Source: Reinekea marina (GTDB lineage: Bacteria > Pseudomonadota > Gammaproteobacteria > Pseudomonadales > Natronospirillaceae). From it: 64,000 nucleotides of DNA. The DNA is taken from the NCBI RefSeq assembly GCF_030409715.1, contig NZ_JAUFQI010000001.1, positions 2,282,501 through 2,346,500 of the forward strand. The letters run 5' to 3'. This document shows positions 31,225 to 40,238 of the stretch, piece by piece (the stretch's first letter is position 1; the number at the start of each line of letters is the position of its first letter). The translations under genes and the position numbers were made by a program. The notes under the pieces were generated by a model. It made no database searches and was not told where the DNA came from. It saw only the letters and a program-made list of their open reading frames with translations.

Positions 31225-31253
31225 AAAAAAGCCGACTAACGTCGGCTTTTTTT
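31225..31253. terminator. bidirectional terminator between csiV and the phosphorylase gene
   Basis: GCCGAC-TAAC-GTCGGC with six A on the left and seven T on the right. It fits intrinsic termination in both directions for two convergent genes. Confidence 0.9.
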
Positions 31254-31265
31254 AAGCTGATTAAA

Positions 31266-32118
<853 letters not shown>

Positions 32119-32124
32119 GCAGAA

Positions 32125-32143
32125 CTCGCTAGATTGTAGCGAG
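32125..32143. repeat. inverted repeat immediately upstream of tRNA-Arg
   Basis: CTCGCTA-GATTG-TAGCGAG, perfect 7-base arms, ending 7 bases from the 5' end of the mature tRNA. On the minus strand it contains TACAAT, a possible -10 element, so it could be an operator or a 5' leader hairpin for processing. Confidence 0.45.
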
Positions 32144-32203
32144 CAGCCGTGCAGAATAAAAGACCGATTCGCATTTCCTTTTCGTGATTCTTTAAATTAC
32201 GCG

Positions 32204-32209
32204 TATAAT
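32204..32209 (+). promoter_or_regulatory. -10 element upstream of the ygfB-like gene
   Basis: A perfect TATAAT 30 bases before the ATG at 32240. The -35 match (TTCGTG at 32181) is poor, so only the -10 is supported. Confidence 0.45.
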
Positions 32210-32239
32210 ATAAAAATAAATCTCAAAAGGTTCCAAATA

Positions 32240-32785
32240 ATGTCCGAAATTGATGTAGACCAGCTGGCCGACTGGTTGGAAAGTGAACAACGCAGTGAAG
32301 ATTGTTTCGACATTCATGGCTTACATGGTTATTTGACTGCGTTAGCCATTTGCTCAGAGCCCGTTTCCGATGAATGGCTAGCAACCGCCATTGATCAGCC
32401 ATTAACAGAGCTTGAAGAATCCGAAGCCATCTACTTTGCAAATACGTGTGTGGCTCTGCATGCACAAATTGCAGAAGAGCTCTATTCTGATGATGCGATT
32501 ACATTAACATTTGAACCGACCGTTGATTACCAAGAGTCTGACATGGAAGCTTGGTGCCAAGGCTTTATGGAAGTTGTGTTTGAATTGCCAGAGCACTTCC
32601 AGCACAAAGACGAAGAGCAAATGTCGGTACTTATGCTGCCTATTGAAGTAGCATCGGGCTTTTTTGCTGAAGAACCAGACTTTAAACAGTTTTATCAACA
32701 GAAATCACTGTTGAAGCAAATGTTCGATGAAATACCGGACATTCTAACCGACCTATACCTTTTGTTGAATGTACCAACAAAGTAA
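32240..32785 (+). CDS. UPF0149 (YgfB/YecA-type) protein
   Basis: A 181-residue acidic cytoplasmic protein of the UPF0149 family. The N-terminal part shows the family pattern of a helical pair with HGLHGYLTALAICSEPV (about 25-41), and the middle has MEAWCQGFMEVV, matching the WCqGFl segment of these proteins. It lacks the C-terminal SEC-C zinc motif found in YecA, so it resembles YgfB more. YgfB in Pseudomonas has been linked to gene regulation and antibiotic tolerance; no role can be inferred here. It is divergent from tRNA-Arg. Confidence 0.8.
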   Translation: MSEIDVDQLADWLESEQRSEDCFDIHGLHGYLTALAICSEPVSDEWLATAIDQPLTELEESEAIYFANTCVALHAQIAEELYSDDAITLTFEPTVDYQESDMEAWCQGFMEVVFELPEHFQHKDEEQMSVLMLPIEVASGFFAEEPDFKQFYQQKSLLKQMFDEIPDILTDLYLLLNVPTK

Positions 32786-32848
32786 CAGGTAACCGTGCAA
32801 TAAGCCTCGAAGCGAACCACACGTTCGCGCGAGGCATAGCTATCTGAA

Positions 32849-33154
32849 TTAAGACTTCGAACCGCCCAAGCAATTTGGTGAATCTGGTGAACTGCCTTGC
32901 CACTCTTGCGTGTCATAGGCGTGAATCGCCAACGCATGAACCTTGCCGGGCTGCAATTCTTCTTGTAATAGTGCGTAAATCATTTGATGGCGCTTTACTG
33001 ACCTTACCCCACCAAATTGATCGCTAACAATTGTCACCTTAAAGTGAGTTTCACTGTTTTTCGGTACAGAGTGCATATGACTTTCATTAATAACTTCAAT
33101 AAAACTAGGGTTTAACACGGTTAGTTTTGCTTCAATTTGAGTTTGAATCGACAC
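32849..33154 (-). CDS. bolA: BolA family protein
   Basis: BolA proteins pair with monothiol glutaredoxins in iron-sulfur handling and affect morphology and stress response. The 101 residues match E. coli BolA along their length: INESHMHSVPKNSETHFKV corresponds to the VDESYRHNVP region, and KRHQMIYALLQEEL to the RHRMIYSTLAEEL helix with the conserved His. The start is a GTG at 33154 with GGAG 6 bases upstream; the open frame to 33199 has no support. Confidence 0.93.
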   Translation of the reverse strand: MSIQTQIEAKLTVLNPSFIEVINESHMHSVPKNSETHFKVTIVSDQFGGVRSVKRHQMIYALLQEELQPGKVHALAIHAYDTQEWQGSSPDSPNCLGGSKS

Positions 33155-33223
33155 AGGTGACTCCAAATACAGTACAATAATTTCTATATAATAACGCAAC
33201 TGTTAAAACTATAAGAGGATTTC

Positions 33224-33772
33224 ATGACAAATCGCGCTCAAGAATTGATTAAAAATTTCTACGAAGAAGAAGCTCTCCGCAAAGAAAGCGAGATTACCTT
33301 TAGTGACTTTAATGTTCGGTTAAATAGCTCGGATATTGCTATGTTGGACATTATTGCTAAGCGCTTTGGTAAAACCTCTGATCGTGTCGCTGCCGACGCA
33401 TTGTCTGCTGCGCTGTACTCAATGGTAGAGGCGTTAGAAACTTCTGAGCGAAAGCAGCTAGCTAAGGAGGCCGACGAGCTGAATGAATCCTTAGCAAAAA
33501 AAGCCGCGAAAAGTAACGGAATGGCCGATTATGATGAAAAATCTGTTACTTGGACTATGAATGATCGCGCCATAACCCGAGAAGAAAATAGACGTAAAAA
33601 AGAGCAAGAATCCAATCAGGCCACTCAGTCAACCTCAGCCCACACAGAGACCGCAATTGAAGCGTCAGAATCGTTGGTTACCGTAGAGAGCCTTCCTGAC
33701 AACGCAGAAAGCCAGAGCACCTACGCTCCAGCGTCTGATCAACATACAAATAATTCGGTATTTAGTAGCTAA
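33224..33772 (+). CDS. unknown protein with a ribbon-helix-helix-like N-terminus
   Basis: I cannot name this 182-residue protein. Residues about 25-70 (SDFNVRLNSSDIAMLD then two helices) look like a ribbon-helix-helix DNA-binding fold: an alternating strand, then DIAMLDIIAKRF and SDRVAADALSAAL helices. The middle is a charged helix, and the C-terminal 50 residues are low complexity, rich in Ser, Thr, Glu and Gln. AGAGG 7 bases before the ATG supports the start. It faces a DEDD exonuclease gene with a 4-base stop overlap. Confidence 0.6.
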   Translation: MTNRAQELIKNFYEEEALRKESEITFSDFNVRLNSSDIAMLDIIAKRFGKTSDRVAADALSAALYSMVEALETSERKQLAKEADELNESLAKKAAKSNGMADYDEKSVTWTMNDRAITREENRRKKEQESNQATQSTSAHTETAIEASESLVTVESLPDNAESQSTYAPASDQHTNNSVFSS

Positions 33773-34287
33773 AGATCGGCATTTTCTATTTGTTCAGAGA
33801 CAAAGGTTTTTTTATAGGTCTCCTGAATCAGAAATGCATCAATGCCCGCTCGATGATCGGGCAACTCACGGTGCATTTCAATTTCAGCTTTAGTTTGATC
33901 CCAATGTTCTAATTGGTACTCTGATAATATTTTAGGCAAGGTGTCTAATTTAAAAAACATTTTTCGACCCGACACATAATACAGCAGATTCAACCAGCCT
34001 GAATCGAATCCCCAGCCATCACTGTATAGCATTTGACCTTCAAAAAGTTCGTTGAGTTTGTCGGCAATCTCGGATGTAGGCAAGCCTTCTTTCAACAATT
34101 TCTCACGCGAAATGCCATGCAATGCCTCGGCTTCTTCTCGCCAATGCACCCAGTCATCTTCCGGTCGAATCAACCAAGAATGTTGACGTCCCGCTTCTGT
34201 CATTACGCCTATTTCAATGGGGTAACTGCCCTTACCAAAACCAGAGGCCTCGATATCTAAAATGGCTGGTAAGCTAAATTGTTCCAA
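33769..34287 (-). CDS. DEDD-family 3'-5' exonuclease-like protein
   Basis: A 172-residue protein with RNase T/DnaQ-type motifs: LDIEASG with Asp11 and Glu13 (Exo I), an Asp in SDGWGFDSGWLN (Exo II), and DHRAGIDAFLIQ with the His and Asp of Exo III, so all four acidic residues and the His are present. It is shorter than DnaQ and lacks extra domains, so it is a single-domain nuclease of unknown substrate. Convergent with the preceding gene through the shared bases CTAA at the stops. Confidence 0.75.
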   Translation of the reverse strand: MEQFSLPAILDIEASGFGKGSYPIEIGVMTEAGRQHSWLIRPEDDWVHWREEAEALHGISREKLLKEGLPTSEIADKLNELFEGQMLYSDGWGFDSGWLNLLYYVSGRKMFFKLDTLPKILSEYQLEHWDQTKAEIEMHRELPDHRAGIDAFLIQETYKKTFVSEQIENADL

Positions 34288-34386
34288 CGAAAAACCTTCT
34301 TCACCTAGAAATGTTGATTTAATGGTCGAGCAAACTCAAAGCATAGCTTGTCTTGTTCACTTTGACCATTGGCTCTAGGCAATTTA

Positions 34387-36066
34387 CTACAGTGTTTCTC
34401 CCCGAAAGGTCTCGGCAACTAAACCAAAACTGAGGATCTGCGGTAATACTAAGGCTTCAGAGGCACCCTTATGGTAATAGGCATACAATGGCACGCCATC
34501 ACGATTGAACCCTTCAATGAGCTTATCGACCGCTGGCGATGGGTTCGTCCAATCGGCCTTTACTAGCACCACCCCTTCTTCTTTAACCAATTGATTAAAA
34601 CGATCTCCCGAAAGTGCAACGCGTTCGTTTGCTTTACACGTAATGCACCATGCGGCCGTTACATCGATAAAAACGGATTTGCCTTGGCTTAAAGACTCTT
34701 CAACAAGCGATTCACTGTAGTCGACCCATAAATCTTCTTTTTCTCGGTAATCGAACAAAGCAAACAAGGCTAAAACTACAAACGACCACCTTACGATCCG
34801 TTTGAACCACGCAAGGCGCACACTTTGAATTTCATTTACCGTCAACACGGGCCAAATAGCAATAGAGAGAGCAATCAGCCCAAGACCTACCGTTAATAAA
34901 GCATCGGTTCCTTTAATTTCTACTAATACCCAAGTTAGCCACAACACCGTGGCAAACAAAGGAAAGGCCATTAACTGCCTAAACACATTCATCCAAGCAC
35001 CAGGCTTAGGCATCAGCGCACCTAGGTTCGGCAGTAGTGTAATCAGTAAAATGGGTGCCGCCATACCAAATCCCATGGCGGCGAAGATTAGTAAGCTTAC
35101 ATAGGCCGGCTGTAGCAACGCAAAACCAATTGCAGAGCCCATAAAAGGAGCCGTACAAGGTGTCGCGACTACGGTAGCAAGTACGCCAGTAAAGAATGAG
35201 CCCGATAGTCCAGACTTCTGCGTGAGCCCTTGCCCGACACCCATTAAGTTTTGGCCAAACTCAACGTAGCCAGTCATGGTGAGAGACATTAAGAAAAACA
35301 AGGCGATGAGAAACGAGACAAAATAAGGTGATTGCAATTGAAAGCCCCACCCCGCCCAGTCACCAAAATAACGAATCAATAGCAAAACACCCGCAACTGC
35401 CACAAAACTTACTATTACCCCTACGGTATAGGCTAATCCGTGTGCGCGCGCTTGCTGCTGATGCTGTCCTAGTTGTGCCATTTGCATTGCTTTTATTGAC
35501 AAGACCGGAAATACACAGGGCATTAGGTTTAAAATGAGTCCACCAATCATCGCGAAGATGACGGCTGTTACAATAGTGAGATTTGAATCACTAGCTTGAG
35601 GTAGATCGGCAATTAAAGAGTCACCTAAATCTAAACTGGTTCCTATATTGCTGCTCGGGGCTGCTATTGGCTCACCCGTTAATGAAAAGTATCGTTTTTG
35701 AGGCGGGTAGCACAAGCCAGCATCGGCACAGCCCTGAAAGGTAACTTGAATACTGCCATTCTCAGCGATTATCGCGTGCGTTGCCGTCATAATATTATAA
35801 AAAACGGCCATGTCCTCGCCAAAATTAGGGTCGAATTTTATTTTTACATTGTCACTGAATTCTGCAGCACCAAGCTTAGCGCCCTCAATCCCTTTTATTG
35901 AGTAACGATCTCGATACAAATAATAATCGGGCGCAATTTCAAAACTAAACATGAGTGAATTATCGGTGCGCTCCGTGGAGATTTTGAAGGCATCGTCAAC
36001 GTCTAAAAACTCACTGGCAAACAAGGGGTTAAACAATAATAAAACTAAAACGAGTAGCGACTTCAT
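34387..36066 (-). CDS. dsbD: thiol:disulfide interchange protein DsbD
   Basis: Carries reducing equivalents from cytoplasmic thioredoxin to the periplasm. A 559-residue protein with signal peptide (about 1-18), N-terminal domain with Cys113 and Cys119 (GCADAGLC), eight-helix membrane domain with Cys184 (LMPCVFP) and Cys304 (ATPCTAP), and C-terminal thioredoxin domain with Cys474/Cys477 in AAWCITCK. All six cysteines of DsbD are present. It begins directly next to the apbE-like stop, as the last gene of the cytochrome/DUF1501/DUF4266/DUF3570/apbE cluster, where it could supply electrons for thiol or heme maturation. Confidence 0.92.
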   Translation of the reverse strand: MKSLLVLVLLLFNPLFASEFLDVDDAFKISTERTDNSLMFSFEIAPDYYLYRDRYSIKGIEGAKLGAAEFSDNVKIKFDPNFGEDMAVFYNIMTATHAIIAENGSIQVTFQGCADAGLCYPPQKRYFSLTGEPIAAPSSNIGTSLDLGDSLIADLPQASDSNLTIVTAVIFAMIGGLILNLMPCVFPVLSIKAMQMAQLGQHQQQARAHGLAYTVGVIVSFVAVAGVLLLIRYFGDWAGWGFQLQSPYFVSFLIALFFLMSLTMTGYVEFGQNLMGVGQGLTQKSGLSGSFFTGVLATVVATPCTAPFMGSAIGFALLQPAYVSLLIFAAMGFGMAAPILLITLLPNLGALMPKPGAWMNVFRQLMAFPLFATVLWLTWVLVEIKGTDALLTVGLGLIALSIAIWPVLTVNEIQSVRLAWFKRIVRWSFVVLALFALFDYREKEDLWVDYSESLVEESLSQGKSVFIDVTAAWCITCKANERVALSGDRFNQLVKEEGVVLVKADWTNPSPAVDKLIEGFNRDGVPLYAYYHKGASEALVLPQILSFGLVAETFRGETL

Positions 36067-36951
36067 TTAAACCTCAATACTTCCAAAAATAGAACTGTCT
36101 TTTCTTATGGCTAAGTATGGCAAAGCTATTTCATCTAGCCACTCTTTTGCACGCTCACCTTTTAACATGGCAATTGTTGTGATGCTACCGGCCATTATGC
36201 AGTTTTGTGTAATGACCGAAACGGACGCCAAGCTTTCTGTATCTGGCCAGCCTGTTAACGGGTTTATTAGGTGATGGTAACGCTTACCATTAATAAGCAT
36301 GAATCGCTCATAATCTCCGGAGCAGGCTATTGCCCCACCTTCTAGGTTTACCGTTGCTATAACCTTACCCTTAGCACGTGGATGCACGATTGAAATAGGC
36401 CATGGTTGCCCTTCTACTTGCCTTCCCGTTACAGCAATGTCTCCAGCTAAATTTACCAGACCGGTAGCCCGATGCTCTTGCAATAACGCAACCAAACGAT
36501 CTGCGGCAAATTCTTTGACCAGCCCGCCAAAATCAAGTTCCGTTCCTTTCAATAAATTGACACTTCGACCATTCCAACCAACCTTGTGCCAACCTACTTT
36601 GTCTTTAACCGTTAAGATTTCAGATTCTTTAGGAGTTTTTCCAGACTTAAAATCCCATATTTCTCTGAAACTGCCGACGGTAATATCAAATAGGCCATCA
36701 CTAATTTCAAAACATTGTTGGGCGTAATTAAGCAGTGCAGTGGTTTCATCATCAAGATCTGAGCCGTTATGTTCGCCACGATTAATTTGTGACACCAAGC
36801 TCGAAGCTTTAAACCGACTGAATTTAAGTTCTAACCGACGCACTTCTTGTTCGAGAGTGCGCTTAATATCATCAGCCTGTTCTGAGTGATGCCAAAAATA
36901 GATTGCACAGGGGCCGCCCATGGCCACAAATTGATGATTGTGCTTAAACAT
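36067..36951 (-). CDS. ApbE-family flavin transferase, variant metal site, no signal peptide
   Basis: A 294-residue ApbE paralogue. Family features kept: LDFGGLVKEFAADRL (139-153, usual DLGGIAKGYAVD), NLAGDIAVTG, SGDYERFM with HHLINPLTGWP. Differences: the A-D-A-x-A-T metal loop reads MAGSITT, so Gly255 replaces the Mg2+-binding Asp (codon GGT), and the AKG of the FAD loop is VKE. The N-terminus has no signal sequence or lipobox, although flavinylation by known ApbE is extracytoplasmic. It lies between the DUF3570 gene (3 bases) and dsbD (0 bases). It may be a specialised transferase with altered chemistry or a non-catalytic flavin-binding protein. Confidence 0.82.
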   Translation of the reverse strand: MFKHNHQFVAMGGPCAIYFWHHSEQADDIKRTLEQEVRRLELKFSRFKASSLVSQINRGEHNGSDLDDETTALLNYAQQCFEISDGLFDITVGSFREIWDFKSGKTPKESEILTVKDKVGWHKVGWNGRSVNLLKGTELDFGGLVKEFAADRLVALLQEHRATGLVNLAGDIAVTGRQVEGQPWPISIVHPRAKGKVIATVNLEGGAIACSGDYERFMLINGKRYHHLINPLTGWPDTESLASVSVITQNCIMAGSITTIAMLKGERAKEWLDEIALPYLAIRKDSSIFGSIEV

Positions 36952-36954
36952 TGA

Positions 36955-38268
36955 TTAAAACTTATAATCTAAGCCCGTAGTAAATCGCCAATAAGCCGGC
37001 AAACCCGGAACTTCGCCAATAGCTGGATCATCAGAGAAATTAAACCCATAGGCAGGGTTACCCGCATAGCGTTCTGCCAATGCATTCCAAGCAAATTGCT
37101 TGTAAGTCACTTTGAGCCGCGCCTTCAAACCTAAGGCACCATACCAAGACAATCGCGGATCGCTTGAATAATACTCTGTTGTATTTTCATCGTAAGCCAA
37201 CCCTCCAGGGTAATCAGCTAGGTTTGGAACTTCATAGAAAAAAGCTGAATTTTGTTGGTAGTAGCGAATGCCCGGTGCAACCTGAATGGTTATATCGTTA
37301 TTAGTAAAAAACTTGATATTGGGTGCAAATGTTTTATACACATCAAAATCTAACGTGTGAGAAGCTACATCCCAGGTATCTAAATACAATCGGTAATCTG
37401 CGTGCACGTAGGCATCATATTTAGGTAAATACTTACGACCACCAAGCGCTAGTGTACCAGCGGCACGGCTAGATGGCCGAATATCACAGGGTACGTTTTC
37501 AGCGTGGTCACATATATCACGATACGGATCCGATAAATAACCCGCTTTATAAGTAAAAGAGACCGCAGCTTGAACTACCGTATTCATATCAATTACTTGG
37601 CCAACACCTTCAAACACAGACACTTGCCACTTTGTTTGATTATAGGCGGCTAAACGCCCCGCCGAAACATTGGCCTTTTGCGCATCTGATAGATCACCAA
37701 TATCAATGGTTTCACCTTTACTATTTTTGATTCCAGAATTTGGATTTAACCAATCGTATCCAGCACTGAGCCCACCTGAAATAGTAGTCATTTGATCATT
37801 AAATTGCATCGACCCATCAAGGTTGCCACTAAGCGCTAAGTAATCTCGCTCTTTTGAAATATAAGCACCCGCGCCAATATCAGCTTCTGAAAAATAGTAG
37901 CGAGCCGAGGTAGTTGCATCAAAGCGACGCTCTTCAGAAGCCCCACTGTAATAGGTAGACACTTCGTCTTCACCATCGGCAATGTATGATGCGGCTGGAG
38001 AAGATCCAGACATGTATTCATAGCTCACTTCAGCGTTAACCGCTAAATGCTGATCAATTGGGTGCAATAAGTGAAATTGATGGACTTGAATATTGTATCG
38101 TGGATTGGCGGTATTTGAGTCATCTCGTGCAACATCGGATTTATCTTCTTGGTAAAAGGTGTACCGATAAGATGCTTCTGATTCGGCCGGGCCCGCGGCT
38201 GAAATTTGAGCGCTCATTCCCGGAATAGCCAACGCGCTGCTGGCTAATAGTTTTAATTTATTTGACAT
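36955..38268 (-). CDS. DUF3570 outer-membrane beta-barrel protein
   Basis: A 437-residue exported protein recognised as DUF3570. A signal peptide (about 1-25) precedes alternating strands of a beta-barrel, and the last residue is Phe (TTGLDYKF), the usual outer-membrane assembly signal. Tyr- and Trp-rich strands occur throughout; two Cys lie in ICDHAENVPCD. The ATG at 38268 has GGAAG 5 bases upstream; an ATG at 38280 is also in frame. DUF3570 genes often sit with DUF4266 and ApbE genes, as here. A pore or scaffold for the small lipoprotein is a reasonable guess; function is unknown. Confidence 0.82.
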   Translation of the reverse strand: MSNKLKLLASSALAIPGMSAQISAAGPAESEASYRYTFYQEDKSDVARDDSNTANPRYNIQVHQFHLLHPIDQHLAVNAEVSYEYMSGSSPAASYIADGEDEVSTYYSGASEERRFDATTSARYYFSEADIGAGAYISKERDYLALSGNLDGSMQFNDQMTTISGGLSAGYDWLNPNSGIKNSKGETIDIGDLSDAQKANVSAGRLAAYNQTKWQVSVFEGVGQVIDMNTVVQAAVSFTYKAGYLSDPYRDICDHAENVPCDIRPSSRAAGTLALGGRKYLPKYDAYVHADYRLYLDTWDVASHTLDFDVYKTFAPNIKFFTNNDITIQVAPGIRYYQQNSAFFYEVPNLADYPGGLAYDENTTEYYSSDPRLSWYGALGLKARLKVTYKQFAWNALAERYAGNPAYGFNFSDDPAIGEVPGLPAYWRFTTGLDYKF

Positions 38269-38285
38269 AACAACTTCCATTTAAA

Positions 38286-38498
38286 TTAGTTACAACCACA
38301 CCCACCGCCTGCAGCGGCTGTACCACCCGAAGAGGCCTCTTTTGCAAAATATATATGGCCATCTAAGGTACTTTCGAGTCTATCTGGTGCCCAACTCATT
38401 TCGGTTTTGGCGAGTGTCCCCCGTTGCCACGGACTGACCGTAGCGCATCCGGAGAGCACAACCATTAGTGCGCAGATTGCAACTAATTTATACTTCAT
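38286..38498 (-). CDS. DUF4266 small lipoprotein with Gly/Cys tail
   Basis: A 70-residue lipoprotein recognised as DUF4266. Lipobox LSGC gives the lipidated Cys18; the middle has SPWQRGTLAKTEMSW and HIYFAKEASSGG, and the tail is glycine-rich and ends GGGCGCN. The Cys-Gly-Cys-Asn end is the part most likely to carry chemistry: metal or heme ligation, a disulfide, or a modification. The gene lies 17 bases before the DUF3570 start, and both are followed by apbE and dsbD. Function unknown. Confidence 0.82.
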   Translation of the reverse strand: MKYKLVAICALMVVLSGCATVSPWQRGTLAKTEMSWAPDRLESTLDGHIYFAKEASSGGTAAAGGGCGCN

Positions 38499-38570
38499 GG
38501 ATTGTCCAACTTCTTTTTAATAATTAATGGACGAGAAAACTCGCTAAGTTTTATCGGAATAATACCGACA

Positions 38571-40223
38571 TTAACCCAGCATATTTAACTCATCAACTTC
38601 TATCGGAAACTGCAAAGCTTCCGCTGTATTATGTATCCCTGCTTTTTTACGCAATTGATCGTGTAAGTGTGCAGCCGTCATTCTGCGTGAACCGCCTATT
38701 GTTAAGTCTGTGCCACTATTACTGACCTCAACGGCACTCACTAGACCATCCGTTGCGTTTACAACCGTTCCACCTGCAACGTGGTTTCCAAATAATAAAT
38801 AACTGGTTACAGCCCAATGGTCCTTACCGTTGCCATCGTTAAACCAAGGCGTACGACCAAAATCAGACCCCGCAATTACCGTCGTTTGATCGGCAATACC
38901 ATAAGCATCGAGCGCTTTAAATAAAAAATGCATATCTTGCAGAACGGTTCGAATACGATTGAAATGGTTAGCATCATGATTGCCGTGAGTATCGAAGCCT
39001 CCAAATCCTACTTGCATAGACGAAGCCATTCCGGCAGCAAAACCAGCAACACCAACTCGCATATGACGACGCGTATTGTTATTGGCCAGATTTTCTACAG
39101 CTATTTGCTCTGCTGTTGATGGATTTAAAATATCATTCGCAACAGCCGAAAACTCTTCACTACTTTCACGCACCATATACAATTGGTTTTGCAATTGCTG
39201 ACGTAAAGGTAAGTTTTCTTTTTGAGCTTGAATTTGCTTCCGAATCGCTTGAGCCGTTTCTAATTCGGTATCGACAAAATCAACCATTCCGTCTTTTGGA
39301 TCGGCTAAAATACCGAAAAAGTTTGCATCACTGGCGGATGAGCGAGCCACAATTCCGGCAGATTCATCATTACCGCGACCATCCGTCATCCAAGCTAATG
39401 GCCTGTCTGCACCCTTCACGGCGGCATACAAAGCACTAAAATCAGGGTAGCCCATAGACATACTTCCGGTATCAGCATACCGAGTGCCTGTATCGTGGGA
39501 GTTCGTTTGGTTATCGACACCATTTAGAACACGCATCTGGTGAGCGTATAAGCATACGAATGCATCGTAGCGGAATAAATTAGCCGCCATATTAGCACCT
39601 GCTGTACCAATATCTGTAATAGCTAAATCGCGATCAACTAATCCCGTAAGTTCTCCAACTACAATAGTAGTAGCAGTGCCCTCGAGAATCGCTTCGGCAT
39701 TAGTTCGAATGTTAGCTTTATCTGCAGCAGCCCAATCTAAACCCTCTGCTGCGATAGTAATTGTATCTCCAGCTAAACTACCCGCTAAAATGCGCTGAAT
39801 GTGTTCTATTTTGAGACCACGGTTTGCATCGCCATTATCATTAACCTCTATATTGTCTGGGTCAACAAGATTATACGTGCCTAAAAAAGGTGCATAGGTT
39901 AATTCATCGGATACCATACCTTCCCCAATATAAACATCTACAGCTCTACGAATGGCTGATTTAGGAAAGCGATTCACAGGGCTCTCTCCACGTGTCACTC
40001 GACTATTTGGTTCTGGCAAATTCGCATTAACTGATGAACGTAACTCATTACCTTTTGGGTTACAAAAGGTGGTTGGATCCCAACCACCACCTAAATGCGC
40101 AAACACAAAATATTGCCCGACGGGCGCAAATGTTGCGGCGCTGGCTTTGGTACTTACGCTTAAAGGTGCAACCATTGCTAATCCAGAAGCACCTGTCGTT
40201 TTTAAAAATTCTCGACGATTCAT
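38571..40223 (-). CDS. Tat-exported DUF1501 protein
   Basis: A 550-residue protein with a twin-arginine signal (NRREFLKTTGASG, processing likely after TKASA near residue 29), so it is exported folded, possibly with a cofactor. The body matches DUF1501, a family related to alkaline-phosphatase/sulfatase folds: FAHLGGGWDPTTF near the start, GGFDTHGNHD and GSDFGRTPWFNDGNGKDHW near the end supply Asp and His residues that could bind metal. Such proteins usually pair with DUF1549/DUF1592-like cytochromes, and here the partner is 15 bases upstream. Reaction unknown. Confidence 0.85.
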   Translation of the reverse strand: MNRREFLKTTGASGLAMVAPLSVSTKASAATFAPVGQYFVFAHLGGGWDPTTFCNPKGNELRSSVNANLPEPNSRVTRGESPVNRFPKSAIRRAVDVYIGEGMVSDELTYAPFLGTYNLVDPDNIEVNDNGDANRGLKIEHIQRILAGSLAGDTITIAAEGLDWAAADKANIRTNAEAILEGTATTIVVGELTGLVDRDLAITDIGTAGANMAANLFRYDAFVCLYAHQMRVLNGVDNQTNSHDTGTRYADTGSMSMGYPDFSALYAAVKGADRPLAWMTDGRGNDESAGIVARSSASDANFFGILADPKDGMVDFVDTELETAQAIRKQIQAQKENLPLRQQLQNQLYMVRESSEEFSAVANDILNPSTAEQIAVENLANNNTRRHMRVGVAGFAAGMASSMQVGFGGFDTHGNHDANHFNRIRTVLQDMHFLFKALDAYGIADQTTVIAGSDFGRTPWFNDGNGKDHWAVTSYLLFGNHVAGGTVVNATDGLVSAVEVSNSGTDLTIGGSRRMTAAHLHDQLRKKAGIHNTAEALQFPIEVDELNMLG

Positions 40224-40238
40224 TGTTATTCTCCTGAA

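Noticed and set aside
38287..38296. GTTGTAACTA on the minus strand, identical to the core of E. coli Ter sites
   Set aside because: It is the end of the DUF4266 gene (codons for Gly, Cys, Asn and the stop), so the conserved protein tail explains it; the flanking bases of the Ter consensus do not match. Worth rechecking only if a Ter motif is defined genome-wide for the Tus-like protein.
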